Shown: one piece after another, positions 6,310 through 13,144 of the stretch | How the letters are laid out: every line of letters starts with the position of its first letter | How positions within the stretch are numbered: position 1 is the first letter of the stretch | DNA from: Prevotella sp. | GTDB lineage: Bacteria > Bacteroidota > Bacteroidia > Bacteroidales > Bacteroidaceae | DNA: 13,181 nt | Reading direction: 5' to 3' | Assembly: GCA_022732315.1 (NCBI GenBank) | Contig: JAIJUV010000063.1 | Span: forward strand, 1-13,181 | Translations under genes and position numbers: made by a program | Notes under the pieces: generated by a model | Seen by the model: the letters and a program-made list of their open reading frames with translations, nothing else | Database searches by the model: none | Told to the model about the DNA's origin: nothing

Positions 6310-7473
6310 ATGTTCAAGAGATTATATCATATAGCCCTCAGAGAATGCGGCATCATGTGGAAGAACCCCATCTATCTCTTCTGCATGGTCATCTTTCCCA
6401 TCGTGGTGGTGATCTTCTTCACCTCACTGATGAAGGAAGGTGTGCCTACGGATATGCCTGTGGGCATCGTTGACCAAGACCACTCGGCCACCTCCCGGCA
6501 GCTGGTGCATAAGCTCGATGCCTTCCAGACCACCAAGGTGGTGTCGCATTACGAAAACATCGCTGAGGCAAGACATGCTATACAGAAGAACGAAATCTAT
6601 GCCTTCCTGGTCATCCCCGATGGTACGGAGGCAGGATTGATGGCTTCCCGACAGCCTAAGATTTCGTTCTATTACAGCAGCGTGTCGCTGGCGGCAGGTT
6701 CCCTGCTCTTCCGAGATTTGAAGACCATCTCTACCCTGGGAGGCGCAGCGGCAGGAATGGCGAAGCTCTCGGCACTGGGAAAGACGAATGATGAAATCAT
6801 GACCTTCCTGCAACCCATCGCCGTGGATCTGCACATGATTGGCAATCCATACGCCAACTACAACTACTATCTCTCCACCGTGATGGTGCCGGGACTCATC
6901 ATGCTCTTCATCTTCCTGCTTACACCTTATTCTATAGGAACGGAACTGAAGTTCAACCGTGCCAAGGACTGGATGCGCATGTCGGACAACAACCCATATC
7001 TCGCCATTGCCGGCAAGATGCTGCCGCAGACGCTCATCTTCCTGAGCATCTTCCTGCTCTTTGAGTTCTACATCTATTACGTGTTGGGGTTCCCTCATCC
7101 GGGCGGCGTACTGCCTATCGTGCTCCTGGGCGTGATGAGCGTACTTGCCTGCCAGTGCTTCGGCATCTTTGCCTTCGGACTGATGCCTTCGCTCCGCATG
7201 TCGATGAGTATCTGTTCGCTGTGGGGCGTGGTGAGTTTCTCCATCTGCGGAGCTACCTTCCCACTCTTTGCCATGGATTCCCCTATCGAAGCCATCGGTC
7301 AGCTCTTCCCTATGCGTCACTACTACATGATTTACCAGATGAACATCTTCAATGGTTTCCCGATGAGCGATGCCGTGCTCCACTGGGGTGCGCTGGTGCT
7401 TTTCTGCGCCCTGCCTATCCTCACCGTCTGGAACATCAAGAAGGCCATGCTGGTATATAAATACTTACCGTAA
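6310..7473 (+). CDS. ABC-2 type transporter permease 1
   Basis: This 387-residue inner membrane protein has the YhhJ/YbhS-like ABC-2 permease layout. One N-terminal membrane span (21-39) is followed by a large extracytoplasmic domain (about 40-185, starting with VGIVDQDHSATSR). Five more spans lie near 188-208, 237-258, 266-291, 299-320 and 358-376. The segment GTELKFNRAKDWMRMS (210-225) is the usual cytoplasmic coupling region after the second span. It should pair with the next gene product as a heterodimer. The substrate is unknown; relatives export drugs, lipids or other small molecules. Its partner ATPase is not in the window. Confidence 0.88.
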   Translation: MFKRLYHIALRECGIMWKNPIYLFCMVIFPIVVVIFFTSLMKEGVPTDMPVGIVDQDHSATSRQLVHKLDAFQTTKVVSHYENIAEARHAIQKNEIYAFLVIPDGTEAGLMASRQPKISFYYSSVSLAAGSLLFRDLKTISTLGGAAAGMAKLSALGKTNDEIMTFLQPIAVDLHMIGNPYANYNYYLSTVMVPGLIMLFIFLLTPYSIGTELKFNRAKDWMRMSDNNPYLAIAGKMLPQTLIFLSIFLLFEFYIYYVLGFPHPGGVLPIVLLGVMSVLACQCFGIFAFGLMPSLRMSMSICSLWGVVSFSICGATFPLFAMDSPIEAIGQLFPMRHYYMIYQMNIFNGFPMSDAVLHWGALVLFCALPILTVWNIKKAMLVYKYLP

Positions 7474-8738
7474 TGAAGAAAAGTAGTTTATTATATAAGA
7501 TTATCAATGGCATCTGGGACATGTGCTTCATCTGGAAGACGGAGATGCGCAATGTGTTCCGCGACGAGGGTGTGCTCATCTTCTGCATCCTGGTGCCGCT
7601 GGGTTATCCGCTGCTCTACTCGTGGATTTACAACAACGAGGTGGTGAGAGAGGTGGATACGGCGATTGTGGACCTGAGCCACAGCCATAGCTCCCGCGAG
7701 TTTATCCGCGACTACGATGCCTCTCCCGATGCCAAGGCCACCTATTACTGCAACAGTCTCGACGAGGCGAAGCAGCTGGTGCAGAAGCAGGCGGTGCACG
7801 GAATCATCTATATTCCTGCCGACTTCGACACCCGATTGAACCGTGGCGAACAGGCACATGTGGGCGTTTATTGCGACATGAGTCTGATGCTTACCTACAA
7901 GGCAATTTACCAGACGGCACAGAGTGTGGCAAGCAAGATAAACTCGGGCATTCAGATTTCGAAAGGTGGAGGTTTCACGGATAGAGACGATGAGCTTACC
8001 GCCCATCCATTGGAATTCGATGAAGTGCCGATATTCAACACCACCGGCGGATACGGCAACGCCATCCTGCCAGGCGTGCTGGTGCTCATCCTGCAGCAAA
8101 CCATGCTGCTGGGCATCGGAATGGCGGCAGGAACATCGAGAGAGCTCAACAGAAACCGCGAACTGATTCCGGTGAGCAAGCATTATGGCGGCATTTTCCG
8201 CATCGTATTCGGCAAGGCTCTGGTTTATTTCATGGTCTATGCCGTATTGGGCATGTATCTTACGCTGGTAGTGCCGAAGATGTTCGGCTTCGTCAGCATG
8301 GTAACCTGGACCACCATTCTGGGTTTTCTTCTGCCTTATATTCTGTCGTGCGTATTCTTCGGACTGATGCTATCCTGCTTGGTAAGATACCGTGAGAATG
8401 TAATGCTTCTGGTGGTTTTCACCTCAGTACCATTGCTTTTCATGACGGGAATTTCGTGGCCGCAGAGCAATATTCCACCCTTCTGGCAAGGATTTGCGTG
8501 GGTTTTCCCATCCACCTTCGGTATCAGAGGATTCCTCAGAATCAGCAGCATGGGAGCATCGCTGGCCGATATTCTACCAGAGTTCAGAGCCCTTTGGATA
8601 CAGACCGGTGCCTATTTCCTCGCCACCTGCCTGGTTTTCAGACTGCAGTTGCGCTCAGCAAGACTCAAGGCGAATCTGCCTGCCGAAGTTGCAGAAGAAG
8701 AGGATGAGGCAGAAGAGCTTCTGGAAGCAAAAAAATAA
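7473..8738 (+). CDS. ABC-2 type transporter permease 2
   Basis: This 421-residue protein is a second ABC-2 permease, similar in plan to the first but divergent in sequence. Spans lie near 33-52, 198-220, 244-268, 278-303, 309-328 and 374-392, with an extracytoplasmic domain at 53-195 (TAIVDLSHSHSSREFIRDY). GTSRELNRNRELIPVS (220-235) is the coupling segment. An acidic tail follows the last span (EVAEEEDEAEELLEAKK, 405-421), longer than usual and of unknown role. Its ATG overlaps the TAA of the previous gene by one base, indicating translational coupling. It is the last gene of the operon, and no ATP-binding cassette gene follows. Confidence 0.88.
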   Translation: MKKSSLLYKIINGIWDMCFIWKTEMRNVFRDEGVLIFCILVPLGYPLLYSWIYNNEVVREVDTAIVDLSHSHSSREFIRDYDASPDAKATYYCNSLDEAKQLVQKQAVHGIIYIPADFDTRLNRGEQAHVGVYCDMSLMLTYKAIYQTAQSVASKINSGIQISKGGGFTDRDDELTAHPLEFDEVPIFNTTGGYGNAILPGVLVLILQQTMLLGIGMAAGTSRELNRNRELIPVSKHYGGIFRIVFGKALVYFMVYAVLGMYLTLVVPKMFGFVSMVTWTTILGFLLPYILSCVFFGLMLSCLVRYRENVMLLVVFTSVPLLFMTGISWPQSNIPPFWQGFAWVFPSTFGIRGFLRISSMGASLADILPEFRALWIQTGAYFLATCLVFRLQLRSARLKANLPAEVAEEEDEAEELLEAKK

Positions 8739-8782
8739 AAGTCAGAATTGAAGAATCGGAGGGTTGACCATACAAAAAACAG

Positions 8783-8806
8783 CTGTTAACTGTTAACCCT
8801 GTTAAC
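8783..8806. repeat. Three closely spaced GTTAAC palindromes
   Basis: GTTAAC occurs at 8785-8790, 8792-8797 and 8801-8806, each preceded by CT or T. The last, with the C-run to 8810 and G8811 left out or included, can also pair with the GGGTTGAC stretch near 8761-8768 as a long-looped stem. The block separates the permease stop from the larger palindrome. Function unknown. Confidence 0.45.
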
Positions 8807-8826
8807 CCCCGATAGAAAAAAGTAAG

Positions 8827-9065
8827 CCCCATACGCCCTGAAGCTATAACGTTAAGGGGATTGGCTTCATACGCCCTGAAAGGGCAGAAGCTCCTAGCCC
8901 AGGGCAACCGCCCTGGGTAAACACGTAATCAACAAAGACGCCCTGAAAGGGCAAAAGCTTTAAATATGAGAAGCTTTTGCCCTTTCAGGGCGCTTTTGTA
9001 TTTGTCAATAATCCCCAGGGCGATGCCCTGGGCTAGGAGCTTCTGCCCTTTCAGGGCGTATGGGG
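8827..9065. repeat. Nested REP/BIME-like palindrome between convergent genes
   Basis: A perfect 38-bp inverted repeat (8868-8905 with 9025-9062) encloses a perfect 22-bp inverted repeat (8939-8960 with 8971-8992, ten-base loop). The unit GCCCTGAAAGGGC or its complement occurs four times (8873, 8940, 8979, 9045), each able to fold on itself. A second unit, CCCAGGGC-loop-GCCCTGGG, occurs twice (8898-8917 and 9014-9032). A truncated extra copy at 8827-8842 matches 9050-9065 in reverse. I recall similar GCCCTGAAAGGGC and CCCAGGGC motifs as dispersed in Bacteroidota genomes, comparable to REP sequences mobilised by RAYT transposases; no transposase is present here. No gene is supported in 8739-9069. 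Confidence 0.85.
8939..8997. terminator. Probable two-way terminator hairpin inside the palindrome
   Basis: The 22-bp perfect stem (8939-8960/8971-8992) is followed on the plus strand by CTTTTG and, reading the other way, by TCTTTG. U-tracts are modest, but the stem strength and its place between the converging exporter operon and mrp gene make two-way termination likely. Confidence 0.55.
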
Positions 9066-9069
9066 ACAA

Positions 9070-10167
9070 TTAGTGCGTACTAACAATCTTGGTTGGAGCC
9101 TTCTCGGCATTTCTGCGGTTCACCACGGTAACGATGCTCTGGGCAAGGCTCAGGAAAGCCTGACCGGTGATGGAATCTACCTTGGTTGCAGCAGGCGCAC
9201 CATCATCACCACCCTCGCAGATGCTCTGAACGATAGGAATCTGCGCCAGCAATGGCACATTCATCTCCTTGGCGAGGTTCTTGCAACCCTCCTTACCGAA
9301 GATGTAATACTTGTTCTCTGGCAACTCGGCAGGCGTAAAATAAGCCATGTTCTCGATGAGACCCAGGATAGGCACATTCACCTTATCATTCTGATACATG
9401 TCAATACCCTTTCTCGCATCGGCAAGAGCCACCTGCTGAGGCGTACTAACAATCACCGCACCCGTGATGGCGAGCGTCTGGAGCAAAGTAAGATGAATAT
9501 CGCTGGTCCCAGGAGGCGTATCGAGGATAAAGTAATCCAACTCACCCCAATCAGCATCGGCAATCAGCTGCTTCAGGGCAGAACAAGCCATACCGCCACG
9601 CCACAAGGTAGCCGTAGTAGGACTTACGAAGAAACCGATACTCAGCAGCTTCACACCATATTTCTCTACAGGTTCGATAAGGTCTCTGCCATCCTTGTGA
9701 ACAGAATAAGGACGCTCCTCCTCTACGCCAAACATCTTAGGCATGGAAGGACCGAAGATATCCGTATCGAGCAAGCCCACCTTGTAGCCCAACTTAGCAA
9801 GTGCGATGGCGAGATTGGCAGAAACGGTACTCTTGCCAACTCCACCCTTGCCCGAGCTTACGGCGATGACGTTCTTCACCTGAGGAAGCATTTTTCCAAC
9901 TTCCGGACGAGGAGCCGACTTGAACTCAGTAACAATCTCCACCTCTACCTCCTTAGAGATATGATAATGGATGGCAGCCTCAGCCGCCTTCACGGTACTC
10001 TTCAGGAAAGGATCCGTATCACGAGGGAAAAGCAAAACTACCTTCACTTTCATACCGTTGATGCTAGGCGTATCCGCCAGCATCTCGCTCTCGATGAGGT
10101 TCTTCTTGGTGCCCGGATAAATCACCGTAGCAAGAGCCTCTTCTATCAATTTTGGATATAATGTCAT
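9070..10167 (-). CDS. Mrp/NBP35-family P-loop ATPase
   Basis: This 365-residue protein belongs to the Mrp/ApbC family, cytoplasmic ATPases proposed as Fe-S cluster carriers. An N-terminal MIP18/DUF59-type domain (1-85) precedes the ATPase, which has the deviant Walker A SGKGGVGKS (105-113, signature Lys107), DTDIFGPSMP (134-143) and ILDTPPGTSD (214-223). The family's C-terminal CxxC, which bridges a cluster in ApbC/Nbp35, is absent: after IENMAYF comes TPAELPENKYYIFGKEGCK (278-296) with one cysteine. I recall this form as normal for Bacteroidota orthologs. The ATG at 10167 was chosen because the upstream ATG at 10200 lies within the promoter; the 5' UTR is about 16 bases. It converges on the exporter operon and stops 5 bases short of the palindrome block. 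Confidence 0.92.
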   Translation of the reverse strand: MTLYPKLIEEALATVIYPGTKKNLIESEMLADTPSINGMKVKVVLLFPRDTDPFLKSTVKAAEAAIHYHISKEVEVEIVTEFKSAPRPEVGKMLPQVKNVIAVSSGKGGVGKSTVSANLAIALAKLGYKVGLLDTDIFGPSMPKMFGVEEERPYSVHKDGRDLIEPVEKYGVKLLSIGFFVSPTTATLWRGGMACSALKQLIADADWGELDYFILDTPPGTSDIHLTLLQTLAITGAVIVSTPQQVALADARKGIDMYQNDKVNVPILGLIENMAYFTPAELPENKYYIFGKEGCKNLAKEMNVPLLAQIPIVQSICEGGDDGAPAATKVDSITGQAFLSLAQSIVTVVNRRNAEKAPTKIVSTH

Positions 10168-10188
10168 AATTTTTAATTTTGTCTTGTG

Positions 10189-10220
10189 CAAAAGTAACAA
10201 TAAATAATGTAATAAGCAAA
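10189..10220 (-). promoter_or_regulatory. Promoter of the mrp-family gene (in repeat copy 1)
   Basis: On the minus strand TTTG (10220-10217), 20 bases, TACTTTTG (10196-10189) is a perfect consensus promoter. It lies wholly inside the left copy of the 61-bp direct repeat. Confidence 0.8.
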
Positions 10221-10249
10221 TAAAAACTAAATTATTTCAGATATTAAAC
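10189..10249. repeat. 61-bp direct repeat, copy 1
   Basis: Identical to 10717-10777 except C10198 versus T10726 (60/61), with a 528-base offset. The match ends sharply on both sides: just after the -7 box at the left end and after ATTAAAC at the right end. It carries a complete leftward promoter. Confidence 0.95.
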
Positions 10250-10273
10250 GTCCAAGGCACCGCTTTGCCATCT

Positions 10274-10672
10274 CTACATCTTTATTTTATCGTTTACGGA
10301 ATATAATAAGTCCAAAAATTGAGCCCTATCTTTTGGTGAAATTAAAATACTTTTCCCATCAACAAATAAGATTCTTATCCGAGATAACGACAATGCCGGA
10401 GCACTTTCCCAGGTATGAGATTCCTCAATTTGCTTTATTTTTCTTATATCATATTTAGCCCTATAAAATGAGCCACACTTGACTATAAGTATGTGATTAG
10501 ACACAACATACTTGGTATTACAAAAAATATCAGCTAAAAATACAAATAATAAAGTTGGCAGTATCAAATCCCAACTATTAAAATCAATAAAGAGAATAGG
10601 AATTATGGCAATGGTTGAGAAACCAAAGCAAAATATCACCAACCACATATCAATTTTCGACTTGAATACCAT
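10274..10672 (-). CDS. Small bPH_4 (bacterial PH)-domain membrane protein
   Basis: This 132-residue protein fits the bacterial PH domain family bPH_4: FKSKIDMWL opening (3-11), two membrane spans (about 9-28 and 34-53), then a PH-like beta domain with YVVSNHILIVKCG, YDIRKIKQIEES, the APALSLSRIRI signature (near 91-101) and ISPKDRAQFLDLL. Function is unknown, as for most of the family. The start at 10672 matches the usual FKSK opening; an in-frame ATG at 10705 would give a nearly leaderless mRNA, and one at 10747 lies in the promoter. The gene is visibly more AT-rich than its neighbours and is bracketed by a 61-bp direct repeat, both signs of later arrival. It has its own promoter, a near-copy of the mrp promoter, and read-through into mrp is possible. 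Confidence 0.78.
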   Translation of the reverse strand: MVFKSKIDMWLVIFCFGFSTIAIIPILFIDFNSWDLILPTLLFVFLADIFCNTKYVVSNHILIVKCGSFYRAKYDIRKIKQIEESHTWESAPALSLSRIRILFVDGKSILISPKDRAQFLDLLYSVNDKIKM

Positions 10673-10716
10673 AGTTCTTACTTTTTTAAACTGTGCTACA
10701 AACATAAAATCTTCTA

Positions 10717-10748
10717 CAAAAGTAATAATAAATAATGTAATAAGCAAA
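10717..10748 (-). promoter_or_regulatory. Promoter of the bPH_4 gene (in repeat copy 2)
   Basis: On the minus strand TTTG (10748-10745), 20 bases, TACTTTTG (10724-10717). It is the duplicate of the mrp promoter, so the two genes should be transcribed similarly. Predicted start site near 10711. Confidence 0.78.
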
Positions 10749-10777
10749 TAAAAACTAAATTATTTCAGATATTAAAC
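10717..10777. repeat. 61-bp direct repeat, copy 2
   Basis: Right-hand copy of the repeat at 10189-10249. It also contains the probable -33 element (10763-10766) of the divergent GH115-like gene, so this copy is likely to border the original right-hand neighbour. Confidence 0.95.
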
Positions 10778-10794
10778 ACTTTTATGTATCTTTG
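10763..10794 (+). promoter_or_regulatory. Promoter of the GH115-like gene
   Basis: TATCTTTG (10787-10794) is an exact -7 box. Twenty bases upstream is TTTC (10763-10766), one mismatch from TTTG. The start site falls near 10800, leaving a 5' UTR of about 120 bases before the ATG at 10921. Confidence 0.7.
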
Positions 10795-10806
10795 CAGAAC
10801 TGCAAA
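10791..10806. promoter_or_regulatory. Palindrome over the -7 box and start site, possible operator
   Basis: TTTGCAG-AA-CTGCAAA is a perfect 7-2-7 inverted repeat. It overlaps the end of the -7 box and the predicted transcription start, the usual place for a repressor operator; it could also form a small hairpin at the mRNA 5' end. Confidence 0.45.
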
Positions 10807-10830
10807 ATGTGAAGTTTCGCACTTAACGAC

Positions 10831-10880
10831 GAACATCGGTTCAAATATCGAAGAACATCGGTTCAAAATATCGACGAACA
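10831..10880 (+). repeat. 22/23-bp tandem repeat in the 5' UTR of the GH115-like gene
   Basis: GAACATCGGTTCAAATATCG (10831-10850) recurs with one extra A at 10853-10873, and GAACA at 10876-10880 begins a third copy. Each unit holds GAAC-ATCG-GTTC, a short inverted repeat. The copies lie downstream of the predicted start site, so they could act as tandem protein sites or as paired RNA hairpins. Confidence 0.7.
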
Positions 10881-10920
10881 ACGTCATTTAATGAACAATC
10901 AACGTTTAAAAACGAAGAAA

Positions 10921-13050
10921 ATGAATTATAAGAAGATTATAATATGCATCGCCTTGGGCTTGGCTGGATTCACTTCGAATCTTTCGGCAGCCGAACCTGC
11001 CGCAGCCATCAGGAGCCACAAGGCTGTGGATGCTTCAGCACCCAATGTTTACTGGACAGATGCCAATGGCCAGGTAAGCTACAACATCAACGCCAAGACT
11101 GCCCCTGTGGTTAAAATCGCTCTCAACCTTTTCGAGAACGACATGAAGGCAGTAACCGGAAATGCTGCCCGCCAGAAAGCCGCCGCTCCTATCCAGATAT
11201 TCCAGCTCGACCAGCTCAGCAACAAGGAGTTTTCAGGTTTGGAGAAACTCGGTGCGCCCGTTCAGAAAATCATCACCACCAAGGACGCCTACTTCATCGG
11301 AGTAAGAAAGAACAAGCTGATTGTGGTGGGAAGCAACGCCCGAGGCACCGCCTACGCCATCCTGGAACTCTCGAAGATGGCAGGAGTTTCACCCTGGAAG
11401 GACTGGTACGACCTGAAGCCTCAGCCACGCAAGAGCCTCTTCACCCCCGTAGACCAGCAATGGACAGGCATCCCGAGAATCGAATTCAGAGGTCTTGCGC
11501 TGAATGGCAGCAAGTGGATGAAGCCGGAGAACTACAACCGCATTGCCCGCCTGATGCTGCGCCTGAAGTGCAATACACTCTGGCAGGTAGACGGCAAGCA
11601 CTATGCCACTTATAACAAGGCAGTGGTAGACAGTTTCGACATCTGCATTGCTGACAACTACAAGGTGACGGAATGGACGGGCAAGAAGCACAAGAAGAAG
11701 CACAGAAAAACCATCGAGAACGTGAAGATGGTTTGCGATAACGCCGAAATGCCTATCGAGAATGTAGCTCCGGGCCTGGTACTCGATATGCTCAACAACA
11801 GGGATTATCTGGAAACCAAATCAGAACGCCACGAGAAATCTCACCGCCATGAGGCTCATAACGACGAGGACTGTGCCTGGATAGCCAACGTAACCAATCC
11901 CAAGAAGGCACCCTTGCAGCTTGCCATGATGTCGGATCTTGCCTGGAACCCGTATGCGCTCAAGGCGGGCATCAGAAACTATCTGCAGTCGTGGCTCAAC
12001 CAGCTTTTCGGAAGCATTGCCGGCAAGAAGATCCAGCCGCTCATGGAGGAGTACTACCGACTCACCAGCATCCGCCAGCCAGCCTACATGGCCATGCCAT
12101 ACGGCGACACCAAGTTCCATTCGGGCGAGTTCGGCAACGAGCTGGAGCGTTTCCTCTACAACTATGATTTATTGAAGACGAAGACGGTGAACATCGAGAA
12201 GACCCTGCCAGCCAACCAGCGCGACGGTTTCTTCGAGATCGTGAAATACCCTATCTTCTCGGCTGCCCTCATCGCCGAAAAGGAACTGGAGGCACAGGAG
12301 GCAAGAGACATCGCACGTCCGGGACTGTTCCCCAATGACGATGAAGCCAAGGCTGCCGCTGCCGTGAGCCTCAGCGCCTACAACACCCTGAAGCAGCTCA
12401 ACGCCTATTATATGAAGTTGGGCAAGGGCAAATGGAGCAACTTCATCAGCATCAATGGTGCCGAGATGCAAGCCCCACAATTGCCGGGAACCCTTACTGC
12501 CAACGAAATCAAGCAACTGAAGGGGGAAGCCTTCGACAGAGATCAGGACCTTCAGCCGCTGGTAAACTTTACCAAGCCGATCATCGCCAAGAACGCATAC
12601 GACTATACGAGTTATACGAAAGCCCCAGTCCTGAAGGGTCAGACAGCTCAGGATATAGAGCTGAAGCCTCTGCTGGGTCACAGCAACAAAGCCGTGAAGT
12701 TGCCTAAGGGAGCTAGTCTGCGCTATAGATTTGCAAGCAGTCAGTTGGGCGATGCCCGCTTCACGCTGGCCGTGATACCGGGTTATCTGTCGAATAAGAA
12801 GGATATGCGAGTGAGCGTGAGCATCGACAATGCCGAACCGGTGGTTTGCCAGATGATGGAGGATACCCGAAGCAAAGACGGCAAGTTTGGCATCTGGCGA
12901 GGTCAGGTGCTGAAGAGTTTCTACGTCACCCTTCTCGACGGTTATCACACCATCGATATCAAGGCATTGGATGACAATGTGATTATCGATCAATGGGCAT
13001 TGGATTTCGACGTAGATAGAGAATACTATGTATTCCCCGTGTTGAAATAA
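10921..13050 (+). CDS. Secreted GH115-like protein lacking most of the catalytic barrel segment
   Basis: This 709-residue protein has a signal peptide (1-23, cleavage near LSA-AEP). It resembles GH115, the xylan alpha-1,2-glucuronidase family, across several blocks: an N-terminal alpha/beta domain (40-155, ending RGTAYAILELSKMAGVSPWKDW-like at 141-162), IPRIEFRGLALNGSKWMKPENY (184-205), LMLRLKCNTLW (211-221), WIANVTNPKKAPLQLAMMSDLAWNPY (320-345), the helical region (400-508, with GKGKW) and a GH115_C-like beta domain (565-709, with IWRGQVLKSF and YHTIDIKALDDNVIIDQWALDF). Between 222 and 319 only about 98 residues remain where I expect some 250; the catalytic residues known in GH115 map to that region. 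The replacement is rich in Lys/His (KKHKKKHRK, HEKSHRHEAH). The frame is intact. I chose the ATG at 10921 because the signal peptide begins there; 10891 would add ten polar residues. No other polysaccharide-utilisation genes adjoin it. Confidence 0.75.
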   Translation: MNYKKIIICIALGLAGFTSNLSAAEPAAAIRSHKAVDASAPNVYWTDANGQVSYNINAKTAPVVKIALNLFENDMKAVTGNAARQKAAAPIQIFQLDQLSNKEFSGLEKLGAPVQKIITTKDAYFIGVRKNKLIVVGSNARGTAYAILELSKMAGVSPWKDWYDLKPQPRKSLFTPVDQQWTGIPRIEFRGLALNGSKWMKPENYNRIARLMLRLKCNTLWQVDGKHYATYNKAVVDSFDICIADNYKVTEWTGKKHKKKHRKTIENVKMVCDNAEMPIENVAPGLVLDMLNNRDYLETKSERHEKSHRHEAHNDEDCAWIANVTNPKKAPLQLAMMSDLAWNPYALKAGIRNYLQSWLNQLFGSIAGKKIQPLMEEYYRLTSIRQPAYMAMPYGDTKFHSGEFGNELERFLYNYDLLKTKTVNIEKTLPANQRDGFFEIVKYPIFSAALIAEKELEAQEARDIARPGLFPNDDEAKAAAAVSLSAYNTLKQLNAYYMKLGKGKWSNFISINGAEMQAPQLPGTLTANEIKQLKGEAFDRDQDLQPLVNFTKPIIAKNAYDYTSYTKAPVLKGQTAQDIELKPLLGHSNKAVKLPKGASLRYRFASSQLGDARFTLAVIPGYLSNKKDMRVSVSIDNAEPVVCQMMEDTRSKDGKFGIWRGQVLKSFYVTLLDGYHTIDIKALDDNVIIDQWALDFDVDREYYVFPVLK

Positions 13051-13119
13051 GGGAAACGTTAATAAACTTAACTCGCTCTAATTTGGACTTTGATTGAAAA
13101 TCAAGAAGTTGGGCGTTTG

Positions 13120-13134
13120 CCTATATTATATAGG
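13120..13134. repeat. CCTATA-TTA-TATAGG palindrome
   Basis: A perfect 6-3-6 inverted repeat lies between the GH115-like stop and the terminal hairpin. A weaker one, TTGATT-GAA-AATCAA, precedes it near 13090-13104. Either may be a site for the next gene beyond the window or part of the 3' UTR. Confidence 0.4.
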
Positions 13135-13144
13135 TAACAATATG

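Noticed and set aside
6424..7383. Long antisense frame (319 codons) opposite permease 1
   Set aside because: It is a shadow of a well-supported membrane protein gene; its composition (His, Glu, Gln, Arg rich) reflects the complement of hydrophobic codons, and it has no promoter.
8665..8907. Leftward 80-codon reading frame across the palindrome edge
   Set aside because: It overlaps the end of permease 2 antisense, and much of it translates repeat units (CPFRAYEAN type), a common artefact of such repeats.
8827..9065. CRISPR array
   Set aside because: Repeats are inverted and self-complementary, not direct with regular unique spacers, and no cas gene is present.
9073..10161. Long plus-strand frame (362 codons) opposite the mrp-family gene
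   Set aside because: The minus strand holds a complete, motif-rich Mrp protein with its own promoter; the opposite frame shows no recognisable domain.
10189..10777. Insertion sequence or transposon with target-site duplication
   Set aside because: No transposase and no terminal inverted repeats were seen, and 61 bp is far too long for a usual target duplication; recorded instead as a duplication or insertion of unknown mechanism.
10831..10880. CRISPR-like or attachment-site repeat
   Set aside because: The copies are directly adjacent with no spacers, and there is no integrase nearby; a regulatory or slippage repeat is simpler.
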